NCBI RefSeq assembly: GCF_900114485.1
Contig: NZ_FOTF01000004.1
Location: forward strand, 124,001-188,000
Origin: Loktanella salsilacus
Lineage (GTDB): Bacteria; Pseudomonadota; Alphaproteobacteria; Rhodobacterales; Rhodobacteraceae
Reading direction: 5' to 3'
DNA: 64,000 nt
The position numbers and the translations under genes are program-made. Within the stretch, counting starts at the first letter, position 1. Each line of letters opens with the position of its first letter. Below the pieces are notes generated by a model that was not told the origin of the DNA, did not search any database, and saw nothing but the letters and a program-made list of their open reading frames with translations. Below are positions 35,549 to 43,730 of the stretch, piece after piece.

Positions 35549-36142
35549 ATGAGCAATACTGCAAAAGACATGCTGAACAGCGCTAGCGATACGGCGCAAA
35601 AGTTGGCCCACGATGCGAACGACACGATGCACCGGGTCGGTCATGACGTTAGCGCCGAAGCGCGCCGCCTGCGCGACCGCCTGTCTGAAGGGACCGAAGG
35701 TCTGTCAGAGGCCGCGCGTGAACGCGTCGTTGCCGCCCGTCACCGTGCCGTTGAGGCGCGCCGCCAGGCCAGCAGCGCAGTGTCGAACGGCCGCGACTCT
35801 GCCGGTGATTTGTTTGACCGCCAGCCACTGGTGATCGGTGCTTTGGCCTTTGCCGTCGGTGCTGCGGTTGCGGCCCTGCTGCCAAAGACCCGAACCGAAG
35901 ACAGCTATCTGGGTGCGCGCCGCGATGCCCTGATGGACGAAGCAGAGCGTGTGTACCACGAGGAACGCGCCCGCGCAGAACGCGCCATCGCTGCCGCCCG
36001 GTCAGAGCTAGAGACCGCCGCGCAAGAGGCTGCAGGTTCGGCCAAGGCCGCGTTGAAAGACGCCGCATCGCAGGCCGAAGATAAAGTTCGCAAAACGGTG
36101 GATGATGTCGCCGACAAAGCTGCAAAAGCTGCTGATAAATAA
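35549..36142 (+). CDS. LEA-like / YqjD-type stress protein 2
   Basis: A 197-residue relative of the first gene of this operon. It has an amphipathic, Ala-rich N-terminal helix (MSNTAKDMLNSASDTAQKLA), a short membrane stretch around residues 93-110 (PLVIGALAFAVGAAVAALLP) and a second long Ala/Glu/Lys-rich helix to the end (KAALKDAASQAEDKVRKTVD). AAAGGAAAA precedes the ATG, 45 bases after the DUF3618 stop. A strong terminator follows. The internal similarity to gene 1 suggests an old duplication within the operon. Confidence 0.82.
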   Translation: MSNTAKDMLNSASDTAQKLAHDANDTMHRVGHDVSAEARRLRDRLSEGTEGLSEAARERVVAARHRAVEARRQASSAVSNGRDSAGDLFDRQPLVIGALAFAVGAAVAALLPKTRTEDSYLGARRDALMDEAERVYHEERARAERAIAAARSELETAAQEAAGSAKAALKDAASQAEDKVRKTVDDVADKAAKAADK

Positions 36143-36164
36143 GCGAAAGATACGTTCCTAAATG

Positions 36165-36193
36165 AAAGGGCCCCGCAGTGCGGGGCCCTTTTT
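36165..36193. terminator. Strong bidirectional terminator
   Basis: Arms AAAGGGCCCCGC and GCGGGGCCCTTT with an AGT loop and a run of Ts on each strand. It separates the stress operon (plus) from the Crp-type regulator gene (minus) and should end both transcripts. Confidence 0.9.
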
Positions 36194-36195
36194 CG

Positions 36196-36930
36196 TCAGC
36201 TTGCCCAGCTGAAATCTAAGGCTGCATAGCGATCTTGAAAGTTAAGCCGCGTCGCCCAGACGCTGCGCTCGTTAATCTTTACGTTCGGGCGGGTCAGGGA
36301 CAATTGCCCCGACTTCTGCAAACCCCGCAGCAAACGATTGACGTAAATATCGGTCAAGCCAAGCGCATCACCGATCTCTTTCTGCGACAAAGGCAGTGGA
36401 AACCGATCAGAAGCGTGTTCGCTGATTTGTTCTGATTTGGCTTTGATCGTGAGCAGAAAATGCATCAGCCGATCTTCGGCCGAATAGCGCGTGATGGCGT
36501 GCAGGCGATCATTCAGCGCCGTTGCGTCAAGGCTGGCCAGCGACAAAATCAGCGCAAACAGGCGTGGGTGCTGGGCACCGAAATCGCAAAGAGCCTTGCG
36601 GCTAAGGAGATGCACAGACCCATCAGTCTGCATCGTCGTCTCGTGCGGGGGGCGATTAAGTCCGATGTCGGAAAGGCCGATGATGTCACCGGCCATAAAA
36701 ATTTGGGAAATGGTGGTCTGATTGCCATCACTGCGCACACGCGACACGGCCCACCCAGACCGCATGATGGCGATCCGATCATTTGGCTTCGAGTCTGAAA
36801 AAACGTGATCCCGCTTACCCAAAGCTACAGCCTGACCTTCGAGGCGCGACAGGGCGTCCCGCTCGGTATCAGTTAATAGGATGTGCCGGCTGATCCGGGA
36901 TTGAAACGCACTTTGAACAGTCTTTAACAT
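36196..36930 (-). CDS. Crp/Fnr family transcriptional regulator
   Basis: A 244-residue regulator with a cyclic-nucleotide-binding-like sensor domain (about residues 20-140) and a C-terminal winged helix (about 165-230) with the recognition-helix region LSQKEIGDALGLTDIYVNRLLRGL. No N-terminal Cys cluster of an FNR iron-sulfur type is present, so oxygen sensing by a 4Fe-4S centre is unlikely. ATG 36930 with GAGGT six bases upstream is preferred to the longer frame from 37014. It is a lone gene, and its target cannot be read from sequence. Confidence 0.88.
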   Translation of the reverse strand: MLKTVQSAFQSRISRHILLTDTERDALSRLEGQAVALGKRDHVFSDSKPNDRIAIMRSGWAVSRVRSDGNQTTISQIFMAGDIIGLSDIGLNRPPHETTMQTDGSVHLLSRKALCDFGAQHPRLFALILSLASLDATALNDRLHAITRYSAEDRLMHFLLTIKAKSEQISEHASDRFPLPLSQKEIGDALGLTDIYVNRLLRGLQKSGQLSLTRPNVKINERSVWATRLNFQDRYAALDFSWAS

Positions 36931-37130
36931 AAACCACCTCTTGCTTGGCAAGGCGGCAGTCACCGACTTGCACGCCTTACATGACGCAACACTTGAAACT
37001 TGATGTGGTTTCATAGGTCGTGATTCGACGTGGCGGTATAAACTGGTTTAATCGTGCGGCGGGTTGCGCGTTTTTTCGCGCGATATAGTTTCTATTGCTG
37101 CCCTGCATCCGGCCGGGCGCGCCTAAATCG

Positions 37131-38036
37131 CTATAGCGGGGTGCCCCCAAGGGCGGTCACAACGCAAGCGGTGAAGCGGTCCAGCGCGGCAGGCAAGCGG
37201 CGGTAGGGCGGGAAAAACGCGGTCAACCAAATCTCTGGCGGGTTCCAACCGGGCAGCAGGCGCACCAAATCCCCCGAGGCGATTGCATCGCGCAGCAGGA
37301 AATCGGGCAAAAGGGCGATGCCTTGATCCGCCTGCGCCAGTTGCGCCAGCAGGTCGCCATTGTCGCAGGTCAGCCCTGCCTTGATGCGCACGGGCTCTGT
37401 CAGGCCGCTTGCAGCGCTGGTCAGCTGCCAGACGTTCCCGTTGGCGAGGTGGGTATAGGCCAGCGCCGTATGCGCCGTCAGGTCGCCCGGTGTCTGCGGC
37501 GTGCCGTGCTGCGCTAAATAATTCGGTGACGCGACCAGCGAGCGCGGGACTGGCGCGATTTTACGCCAAATGGTCGACAGATCAGATGGCGCGCCAGATA
37601 TCCGCAGAGCCATGTCGAAATCTTCGGTTAGGATATCAACAAAGCGGTCCGTCAGGCTGATTTGCAGGTCAACATCAGGCGTCGCATCGCGAAAGCTGAT
37701 CAAAGGCGCCGACAAGCGGTGCAGGCCAAATGATAGTGGCGCTGATACCCGCAAGGTGCCGGTCAAGGTCGTCTGAAACGCGCGGACGTCGTTTTGCGCT
37801 TGCGCCAATCCGGCCATAAGCGGCTCTACTTGTGCGCGAAAGGCCGTGCCGGCTTGCGTGAGGGATACGCGCCGCGTCGTGCGGACAAGCAGTTGGACGC
37901 CAAGGCGAGCTTCCAGTTCCGACACCGTTCGGGTGACAGAGGATGGTGCCACCCCAAGGCTTTTGGCCGCACGAGCAAAGCTATGTTCGGCTGCGACGGC
38001 CAGAAAGGCTGTGATTTGCTCGGCGTGGCCAGTCAT
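37131..38036 (-). CDS. LysR family transcriptional regulator
   Basis: A 301-residue LysR-type regulator. The N-terminal helix-turn-helix has AEHSFARAAKSLGVAPSSVT and a typical ELEARLGVQLLVRTTRRVSLT; the rest is the co-inducer-binding domain. It is transcribed divergently from the ring-cleaving dioxygenase gene, 99 bases away, with two matching palindromes in the gap. This is the classical arrangement for a LysR regulator that controls its neighbour and itself. The inducer is probably an aromatic or quinone-type compound (inference from the partner gene). Confidence 0.93.
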   Translation of the reverse strand: MTGHAEQITAFLAVAAEHSFARAAKSLGVAPSSVTRTVSELEARLGVQLLVRTTRRVSLTQAGTAFRAQVEPLMAGLAQAQNDVRAFQTTLTGTLRVSAPLSFGLHRLSAPLISFRDATPDVDLQISLTDRFVDILTEDFDMALRISGAPSDLSTIWRKIAPVPRSLVASPNYLAQHGTPQTPGDLTAHTALAYTHLANGNVWQLTSAASGLTEPVRIKAGLTCDNGDLLAQLAQADQGIALLPDFLLRDAIASGDLVRLLPGWNPPEIWLTAFFPPYRRLPAALDRFTACVVTALGGTPL

Positions 38037-38041
38037 CTATT

Positions 38042-38090
38042 GTTGCGGTTTCTGCAATTAATTCTGCTGATTTATTGCGGTTATCGCAAT
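38042..38090. promoter_or_regulatory. Twin LysR-type operator sites
   Basis: A perfect palindrome ATTGCG GTTAT CGCAAT at 38074-38090 and an imperfect copy GTTGCG GTTTC TGCAAT at 38042-38058. The centres are 32 bases apart, about three helical turns, on the same DNA face. They lie between the LysR gene start (38036) and the dioxygenase start (38136), where a LysR tetramer would bind. Confidence 0.65.
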
Positions 38091-38135
38091 CGCTGTCCAG
38101 CATTAGGTTTGCATCAACCAAAAGGAGGATGCACC

Positions 38136-39062
38136 ATGTTGCACCAGATCAAAGGCCTTCACCATGTCACGTCGATCGCTTCTGATGCGGCGGAAAACAA
38201 TGCATTCTTTACGCAGGTCTTGGGCCAGCGACGCGTTAAGAAGACCGTGAATTTCGACGCGCCTGATGTTTATCATCTGTATTATGGTGATGAAGTCGGC
38301 AGCCCCGGCAGCGTCATGACCTACTTTCCATTCCACAATGCAGTCCGCGGTCGCCGCGGAACCGGCGAAGTTGGTGAAACTGTCTATTCCGTCCCCAAGG
38401 GCAGCCTGCCGTTCTGGGCGGACCGCCTTGGTGCGGCTGCAGAGGGTTTAGAGGCCGTTAATCATTTCGGCGAAGAGCGTCTGCGGTTTCAAACCTCTGA
38501 TGGCGAAGGCTTTGCGCTTGCGGAGATCGCGGACGACAACCGCCATGGTTGGACTGGAAATGGAATTGCCGACGATCACGCCATTCGCGGCTTTCACGGG
38601 GCAACGATGCGGTTGCAGGATACGGGCGCAATGACCGAGCTGTTAACCTTCATGGGGTATGAAAAGCAGGACACAATCGGCAACGTCTCTCGCTTTGCCG
38701 TGGCGGATGGGACAGGTGCAAACACCATCGATCTGGAAAAACTGCCGTCTGCTAAGCATGCGTCGCAGGGGGCCGGATCTGTCCACCACATTGCTTTTGC
38801 CGTGGAAAACCGCGCAGCCCAGCTAGAGGTTCGCGCGGCGCTATTGGACACAGGCTATCAGGTGACCCCCGTCATCGACCGTGATTATTTTTGGGCGATC
38901 TATTTCCGCACGCCGGGCGGAATTTTGTTCGAAGTCGCAACGAATGAACCGGGATTTGATCGCGACGAAGATATCGCTCACTTGGGCGAAGCCCTAAAAC
39001 TGCCCAAGCAACACGAAGACCAAAGGTCGCTTATAGAAAGCCATTTGCAGCCGCTCGCATAG
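38136..39062 (+). CDS. Ring-cleaving dioxygenase (VOC superfamily)
   Basis: A 308-residue protein with two pairs of vicinal-oxygen-chelate repeats. Metal-binding candidates are His in GLHHVTSIASD near the start, His in the second half (VHHIAFAV) and Glu in GILFEVATNEPGF. The pattern matches ring-cleaving dioxygenases related to MhqO and glyoxalase-like proteins that act on catechols or hydroquinones. AAAGGAGGA lies ahead of the ATG at 38136; a longer frame starts at 37794 but overlaps the LysR gene. Controlled most likely by the divergent LysR regulator. The true substrate is not fixed by sequence. Confidence 0.88.
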   Translation: MLHQIKGLHHVTSIASDAAENNAFFTQVLGQRRVKKTVNFDAPDVYHLYYGDEVGSPGSVMTYFPFHNAVRGRRGTGEVGETVYSVPKGSLPFWADRLGAAAEGLEAVNHFGEERLRFQTSDGEGFALAEIADDNRHGWTGNGIADDHAIRGFHGATMRLQDTGAMTELLTFMGYEKQDTIGNVSRFAVADGTGANTIDLEKLPSAKHASQGAGSVHHIAFAVENRAAQLEVRAALLDTGYQVTPVIDRDYFWAIYFRTPGGILFEVATNEPGFDRDEDIAHLGEALKLPKQHEDQRSLIESHLQPLA

Positions 39063-39098
39063 GTTCAGGCCTGCTGCGTTTACAATGACGGTGTAGGC

Positions 39099-39127
39099 GA
39101 GGGGAGCACCTTGGTGCTCTCCTCTTT
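39099..39127. terminator. Terminator downstream of the dioxygenase gene
   Basis: Arms GAGGGGAGCAC and GTGCTCTCCTC pair fully with one G-T pair and a CTTG loop, followed by TTT. It ends at the stop codon of the convergent mipZ gene, so it may serve both directions. Confidence 0.75.
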
Positions 39128-39935
39128 AAAAATCGGCAGTTACACCGGGCAGGTTCAACGCTTTGATCAGGTCGCGAAGTTCCTGTCTGGCTGCAATATT
39201 CGAAATATTAAGGTTCTTGACCCCAACATCACGCAGATCAAGCAAGGTTAGGCCGCGGGGGAACAGTTCACGGAAAATGACGCGCTCGTTAAAGCCGGGC
39301 GCATTGCGAAAGCCGATGCGCTTTGCCAGCTTGTCGATGACACGCTCCATCTTGTCCTTGTTGACCATTTGCTGCGCGCCGACGCGGTTGCGTACGACGA
39401 CCCAGTCAATCGGGGTCAGGCCAGCCTGCGCACGCAACTGGCGCGCGTTCCAGACCATTTCGGAATAAACGCTAGGCCCCGTGATGGTTTCGCCGGCCGT
39501 ATCGACGTGGGCCAACAGGTCGAAGTCGACAAAGCTGTCGTTCAGCGGCGTCACCAACGTATCAGCGAGGCTGTGTGCAACTTGGCTTAGCCGGGTATGG
39601 CTGCCGGGGCAGTCGATCAGGATAAAATCGCTGGTCGGCTCTAGCTCTGCCACGGCCATGGACAGGCGGTGGTCATAGATGTTTTCATTCGGGCCAAGCG
39701 CCGACTGATCGATATCAGGCAGATCGGCATAGCTGGGCGATGGCAGATCAATGCCCTCTGCCGCAAGGTATTCGCGGCGGTTCGCCATATAACGGCCAAG
39801 GGATTTCTGGCGCAGGTCCAGATCCAGCGTGCCCACGCGGTGCCCCATGCGCGCCAGCGCCGTCGCGACGTGCATCGCCACTGTGGACTTGCCTGCGCCG
39901 CCCTTTTCGTTGCCCACCACAATGATATGCGCCAC
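39126..39935 (-). CDS. mipZ: Division-plane positioning ATPase MipZ
   Basis: A 269-residue ParA/MinD-type ATPase. The deviant Walker A reads EKGGAGKST, preceded by AHIIVVGN as in known MipZ proteins; Walker B is FILIDCPG. MipZ forms a gradient from the chromosome-bound ParB at the cell poles and keeps FtsZ rings at mid-cell. The start is a GTG at 39935 (revealed by GGGG six bases upstream and by the family's MAHIIVVGN opening), not the ATG 72 bases further out. Convergent with the dioxygenase gene. Together with petABC this is a good alphaproteobacterial marker. Confidence 0.93.
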   Translation of the reverse strand: MAHIIVVGNEKGGAGKSTVAMHVATALARMGHRVGTLDLDLRQKSLGRYMANRREYLAAEGIDLPSPSYADLPDIDQSALGPNENIYDHRLSMAVAELEPTSDFILIDCPGSHTRLSQVAHSLADTLVTPLNDSFVDFDLLAHVDTAGETITGPSVYSEMVWNARQLRAQAGLTPIDWVVVRNRVGAQQMVNKDKMERVIDKLAKRIGFRNAPGFNERVIFRELFPRGLTLLDLRDVGVKNLNISNIAARQELRDLIKALNLPGVTADF

Positions 39936-40286
39936 AGTCAGCCCCACGCCTTTTTCAGTTGCAGACACTTTATCTTGTGTCTGTCCGCGATGAAAGCGCA
40001 AGCGCACCCCTGCCGTCCCTTTTCACAGCCCCTTGACACATTGGACGCAAAGGTCCACATGCGCCTCAGACGATTGATCCTGCCGCGTGAGCAGGGCCGA
40101 GCCATAGGCTCCGCAAATCACCGTCGCCAACTTCGGTTCCCATGATCACGCAGGGGGTCCAGCGCCAGATCGGCGTCAGGGCAATGTGGCTTTGACTGTC
40201 AGGATTTCGGCGCAACCTTTTGTCGCCGCGCGCACACCCCCGTGCGCCCGAACCGTTTGGGCCGATGCGGCCCGGAAAGAATACTG
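39936..40286. other. 351-base gap between mipZ and the helicase gene
   Basis: No gene seen. It must contain both divergent promoters. A TTGACA at 40033-40038 is present but no good -10 lies at the right distance, and a TGGAC ... GTCCA inverted repeat sits at 40042-40057. A small hairpin AGACA ... TGTCT lies at about 39964-39983, just upstream of the mipZ start. The rest is not informative. Confidence 0.5.
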
Positions 40287-41621
40287 ATGGATTTTGATAT
40301 GCTGGGCCTCGCGCCCCGCCTTGTGGCGAAGCTTGCCGAACAAGGCATTACTGACCCGACCCCAATTCAATCGCAAGCCATCCCGCACGCCATGAATGGC
40401 CGTGACGTGATGGGCTTGGCGCAGACCGGCACGGGTAAAACTGCCGCCTTTGGTCTGCCAATGATCGACGCTTTGATGAAGGCTGGCGTAAAGCCAAACG
40501 CCAAGACCGCACGCGGCCTGGTGCTTGCCCCGACGCGCGAGCTGGCCAAGCAGATTGCAGACAACCTAACCGATTACACCAAAGGCTCGCACCTGAAGGT
40601 GGCTTTGGTCGTCGGCGGTGCTGGCATCGCGGCACAAACCAAGCGTTTGCAGAACGGCGTCGACTTGCTGGTCGCAACGCCTGGCCGTCTGATCGACCTG
40701 CTGGATCGCCGCGCGATCCGTCTGGACGAAACGATTTATCTGGTCCTCGACGAAGCTGACCAGATGCTGGACATGGGCTTTATCCACGCGCTGCGCCGGA
40801 TTGCACCGCTGCTGGCGACGCCGCGTCAGACGATGATGTTCTCGGCCACTATGCCGAAACTGATGTCCGAACTGGCTGATGCCTTTCTGAACGATCCAGT
40901 GCGCGTGCAGGTCAACCCTCCGGGTCAGGCTGTTGCCAAGATCGAACAGTCGGTGCACTTCGTTGCACAGGCTGCCAAGACCGACCTGCTGGTCGATCTG
41001 CTGGACAAGCACCGGGACGAGCTGGCGCTGGTCTTTGGCCGTACCAAGCATGGCTGCGAAAAGCTGTACAAGCAGCTGGAAGCGAAAGGCTTTGCCGCCG
41101 CGTCCATTCACGGCAACAAGTCCCAAGGTCAGCGCGAACGCGCGATCGAGGCCTTCAAATCCGGCAAGATCCGCGTGCTGGTCGCCACTGACGTCGCTGC
41201 CCGTGGCATCGACATTCCTGGCGTGCGTCACGTCTATAACTATGACCTGCCGAACGTCGCCGAAAACTACGTTCACCGCATCGGCCGTACGGCCCGCGCT
41301 GGTGCCGATGGTGCCGCGATTGCACTGGTCGCACCCGACGAGATGATCGAGCTGAAGGATATCGAAAAGGCCATGAAGGCCGAGATTCCTGTCGCATCTG
41401 GCCGTCCGTGGGACATCCTGCCGGGCCAGAAAAAGCGCCCGAATGGTGGCGGCGGCGGCGGTGGTGGCCGTGGTCGCAGTGGTGCTGGCGGCGGCGGCGG
41501 TGGCCGCGGTAAGCCTGCTGCTGCAGCGGGCAAGCCTGCTGGTGGCAAGCCGCAGGGGCAGCGTCGCCGGACCGGTGGCGGTGCTGGCGGTGGCGGCGGT
41601 CGTGGTCGCACTGCCGCTTAA
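40287..41621 (+). CDS. rhlE: DEAD-box RNA helicase (RhlE-like)
   Basis: A 444-residue ATP-dependent RNA helicase. It has the Q motif (PTPIQSQAIPH), motif I AQTGTGKT, Ia PTRELAKQ, motif II VLDEADQML, motif III SAT, and motifs V and VI (ATDVAARGIDIP, HRIGRTARAG). The last 55 residues are a low-complexity Gly/Arg/Ala tail (RGRSGAGGGGGG type) that probably binds RNA. Such enzymes help ribosome assembly and mRNA decay, often at low temperature. The ATG at 40287 follows GGAAAGA. A terminator lies downstream. Confidence 0.93.
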   Translation: MDFDMLGLAPRLVAKLAEQGITDPTPIQSQAIPHAMNGRDVMGLAQTGTGKTAAFGLPMIDALMKAGVKPNAKTARGLVLAPTRELAKQIADNLTDYTKGSHLKVALVVGGAGIAAQTKRLQNGVDLLVATPGRLIDLLDRRAIRLDETIYLVLDEADQMLDMGFIHALRRIAPLLATPRQTMMFSATMPKLMSELADAFLNDPVRVQVNPPGQAVAKIEQSVHFVAQAAKTDLLVDLLDKHRDELALVFGRTKHGCEKLYKQLEAKGFAAASIHGNKSQGQRERAIEAFKSGKIRVLVATDVAARGIDIPGVRHVYNYDLPNVAENYVHRIGRTARAGADGAAIALVAPDEMIELKDIEKAMKAEIPVASGRPWDILPGQKKRPNGGGGGGGGRGRSGAGGGGGGRGKPAAAAGKPAGGKPQGQRRRTGGGAGGGGGRGRTAA

Positions 41622-41641
41622 ACGCGCGCATTGATTTGATG

Positions 41642-41670
41642 AAAGGCGCATCCCTTGGGGTGCGCCTTTT
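41642..41670 (+). terminator. Terminator downstream of rhlE
   Basis: Arms AAAGGCGCATCCC and GGGGTGCGCCTTT pair over 12 of 13 bases around a short loop and end in TTTT. It lies 20 bases after the helicase stop. Confidence 0.8.
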
Positions 41671-41734
41671 GCGTTTCGGAACCCCTTGCGGGGCAAGTTG
41701 GTTGGGCTGGCAGAACCTGAAACAGGAGACGCCG

Positions 41735-42121
41735 ATGTCCATCAAGGAAATGATTGCCGAACACCCCGATGTTGCGGGCCATGACAACGCATTGCTGACC
41801 GAGGCTGTGAAGCACGCCATGTATTGCGCCGCGATCTGCAACTCTTGCGCGGATGCGTGCAGCGCCGAAGACGGCGACCGCGCCCAGTGCATTCGGTTGT
41901 GCATGGACTGTTCCGACATCTGCACCGCGACCTACCGTGTTGCGACGCGCCGAACCGGCGAGAATGTCGCGATCATCAAGCAGATGCTAGAGTTGTGCGC
42001 TACCGCCTGCGATGCCTGCGAGAAGATGTGCGATATGCACGACGACGCCCACTGCAAGCGCTGCGCCCAGATGTGCCGTGAATGTGCCGCAGACTGCCGC
42101 AAGGCCGCGCAGAACCTTTAA
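41735..42121 (+). CDS. Cys-rich four-helix-bundle copper-binding protein (Csp/DUF326)
   Basis: A 128-residue protein with 17 cysteines, mostly in CxxC and CxxxC steps on predicted helices (YCAAICNSCADAC, CIRLCMDCSDIC, CATACDACEKMC, CKRCAQMCRECAADC). This is the signature of the cytosolic Csp3-like/DUF326 family, tetrameric helical bundles whose cores can hold many Cu(I) ions. No signal peptide is present, so it is cytoplasmic. The ATG at 41735 has AGGAG upstream; a longer frame from 41636 is less likely. No copper regulator or exporter gene is adjacent. Confidence 0.9.
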   Translation: MSIKEMIAEHPDVAGHDNALLTEAVKHAMYCAAICNSCADACSAEDGDRAQCIRLCMDCSDICTATYRVATRRTGENVAIIKQMLELCATACDACEKMCDMHDDAHCKRCAQMCRECAADCRKAAQNL

Positions 42122-42148
42122 GCTGCGACACCGCGACCCTGAAACGCA

Positions 42149-42178
42149 AAACGCCGCCCTTGAAGGGGCGGCGTTTCG
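42149..42178. terminator. Bidirectional terminator (copper protein / rpmE)
   Basis: Arms AAACGCCGCCC and GGGCGGCGTTT with a six-base loop and T-rich flanks on both strands. It lies between the stop codons of the convergent copper-binding protein and rpmE genes. Confidence 0.85.
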
Positions 42179-42197
42179 TTTGTCAGCGCTGGTTGGC

Positions 42198-42419
42198 TTA
42201 GAAGCCCAGACCGGCGTACTTGTTCTTGAACTTCGACACGCGGCCGCCGGAGTCCATCAGGCGAGACGTGCCGCCGGTCCATGCAGGGTGCACAGAAGGG
42301 TCGATGTCCAAGGACATCTGGTCGCCTTCTTTGCCCCAAGTGGAGCGCATCTGAATCACGGTGCCATCGGTCATCTTGACATTGATGTCGTGGTAGTCGG
42401 GGTGAATACCTTTTTTCAT
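42198..42419 (-). CDS. rpmE: 50S ribosomal protein L31
   Basis: A 73-residue L31 protein: [19 protein letters not shown], then [20 protein letters not shown] and a C-terminal [12 protein letters not shown]. It has no CxxC pair, so it is the zinc-free (C-minus) type, which needs no metal. AAGGA precedes the ATG. It is the last gene of the translation block, just after rplS, and is followed by a strong terminator. Confidence 0.97.
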   Translation of the reverse strand: MKKGIHPDYHDINVKMTDGTVIQMRSTWGKEGDQMSLDIDPSVHPAWTGGTSRLMDSGGRVSKFKNKYAGLGF

Positions 42420-42430
42420 CGTCAGATTCC

Positions 42431-42808
42431 TTATTTCTGGGCCAGAGGCTTGTAGTTGGAGACTTCGGTAATCCGAGCGGACTTACCGCGACGAGCGCGC
42501 AGGTAATACAGCTTGGCGCGACGGACTTTACCGCGACGCACAACTTCGATCGTGTCGATGTTGGTGGAGTGCAGTGGGAACACACGCTCCACGCCTTCAC
42601 CGAAGGAAATCTTACGCACGGTGAACGAACCGGCGATGCCAGAGCCGTTCTTGCGTGCGATGCAGACGCCTTCGTAATTCTGAACCCGAGTACGGGTGCC
42701 TTCGGTCACTTTGTAACCGACGCGGATGGTGTCACCCGCTTTGAAATCGGGGATCGTCTTCCCCAGCGCAGCAACCTGCTCCGCTTCGATTTGTGCGATC
42801 AAGTTCAT
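42431..42808 (-). CDS. rplS: 50S ribosomal protein L19
   Basis: A 125-residue L19, starting [17 protein letters not shown] and containing [20 protein letters not shown] and the conserved [20 protein letters not shown]. It sits at the 30S-50S interface of the ribosome. AGGAG lies upstream of the ATG. It follows trmD, the usual bacterial order, and is followed by rpmE with 11 bases between. Confidence 0.98.
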   Translation of the reverse strand: MNLIAQIEAEQVAALGKTIPDFKAGDTIRVGYKVTEGTRTRVQNYEGVCIARKNGSGIAGSFTVRKISFGEGVERVFPLHSTNIDTIEVVRRGKVRRAKLYYLRARRGKSARITEVSNYKPLAQK

Positions 42809-42857
42809 GATTCGCTCCTATGATAGCACGGGTTTTCCCGCGACGTTGATGCTGGCC

Positions 42858-43685
42858 CTAGAGCTCTTGGTCTTCACCCGGGTCCCTACCATGCTGTGCA
42901 CAATAAGCCCGCCAGAGGTCAGGTCTGCGTTCCTTTGTTAGCCTTTCGGCCTGTTCCCGCCGCCAGTCGGTGATTTTCGCATGGTGCCCTGACAGAAGAA
43001 CGTCAGGTATCATGCGACCGTGCCAGTCAGCGGGTTTCGTGTAGTGAGGGTGTTCCAGCAACCCATCGGAAAATGACTCTTCCTCTGTGGATGCCTGATT
43101 CCCAAGCACGCGGGGTATAAGACGGACAGTCGCGTCAATCAAGGCCATTGCGGCGATCTCTCCGCCGGTCATGACAAAGTCGCCAAGGCTGACCTCTATC
43201 ATGTCGAAATGTTCGATGACACGCTCGTCGATGCCTTCGAATCGGCCGCATAGAAGGGTGACGCCGTCGGCTTGCGACAGCTTTTGCATCAGGGATTGGG
43301 TCATAGGGCGGCCACGCGGTGACAGATAGATGAGCGGCATGTTTCCACGTGCGCCGCTGCGGACTTCTCGCAACGCCTGTTCCAACACATCAGCACGCAA
43401 AACCATGCCAGCGCCGCCGCCTGCAGGGGTTTCGTCAACGTTGCGATGCTTGCCAATCCCAAAGCGGCGCAGGTCGGTGACCTGCAATTGCCACACGTCG
43501 TCCTTCAACGCGCGGCCAAGCAGACTTTCGCCAAGGATCCCGGGAAAGGCGTCTGGCAGCAGGGTCAGGACCTGCGCAGTCCAGACACCAGCCAGATCCG
43601 GCGTATCGGTCATCAGCTCTTGCGGCTTCAGCGTTGGGCTAATGGTTTTGCGGCCTTGGGCGCGGGGGGGCGGTGTATCGGTCAT
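42858..43685 (-). CDS. trmD: tRNA (guanine-N1)-methyltransferase TrmD
   Basis: A SPOUT-class methyltransferase of 275 residues that puts a methyl group on G37 of tRNAs with a G36, helping to keep the reading frame. Visible motifs are GGGAGMVLRADVLEQAL and LLCGRFEGIDERVIE in the knot, and AMALIDATVRLIPRVLGN. An N-terminal Pro/Lys-rich extension precedes the catalytic domain; an internal ATG at 43613 (second MTDTPD) is an alternative start, but relatives that I recall also carry the extension. It is upstream of rplS, and downstream of a DUF1328 gene and two sulfotransferase genes that break the usual rimM-trmD adjacency. Confidence 0.95.
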   Translation of the reverse strand: MTDTPPPRAQGRKTISPTLKPQELMTDTPDLAGVWTAQVLTLLPDAFPGILGESLLGRALKDDVWQLQVTDLRRFGIGKHRNVDETPAGGGAGMVLRADVLEQALREVRSGARGNMPLIYLSPRGRPMTQSLMQKLSQADGVTLLCGRFEGIDERVIEHFDMIEVSLGDFVMTGGEIAAMALIDATVRLIPRVLGNQASTEEESFSDGLLEHPHYTKPADWHGRMIPDVLLSGHHAKITDWRREQAERLTKERRPDLWRAYCAQHGRDPGEDQEL

Positions 43686-43730
43686 AACCGCGTCTTAGAA
43701 CATCGCCCCCCGCACGCAAACGCTAATTCG

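Noticed and set aside
36931-37060. FNR-box-like TTGAT sequences upstream of the Crp-type gene
   Set aside because: Only a half-site (CTTGATG) is present; the second half does not match ATCAA at the right spacing.
40033-40070. TTGACA as a sigma-70 promoter for rhlE
   Set aside because: No acceptable -10 sequence is found 16-18 bases downstream, so the promoter is not claimed.
41440-41615. GGC/GGT repeats that resemble a tandem repeat or CRISPR-like array
   Set aside because: They encode the Gly/Arg-rich tail of the helicase and have no regular unit and spacer.
40566-41696. 376-residue minus-strand frame opposite rhlE
   Set aside because: Antisense to the helicase gene; its odd Ala/Thr/Arg composition comes from the GGC-rich tail of rhlE.
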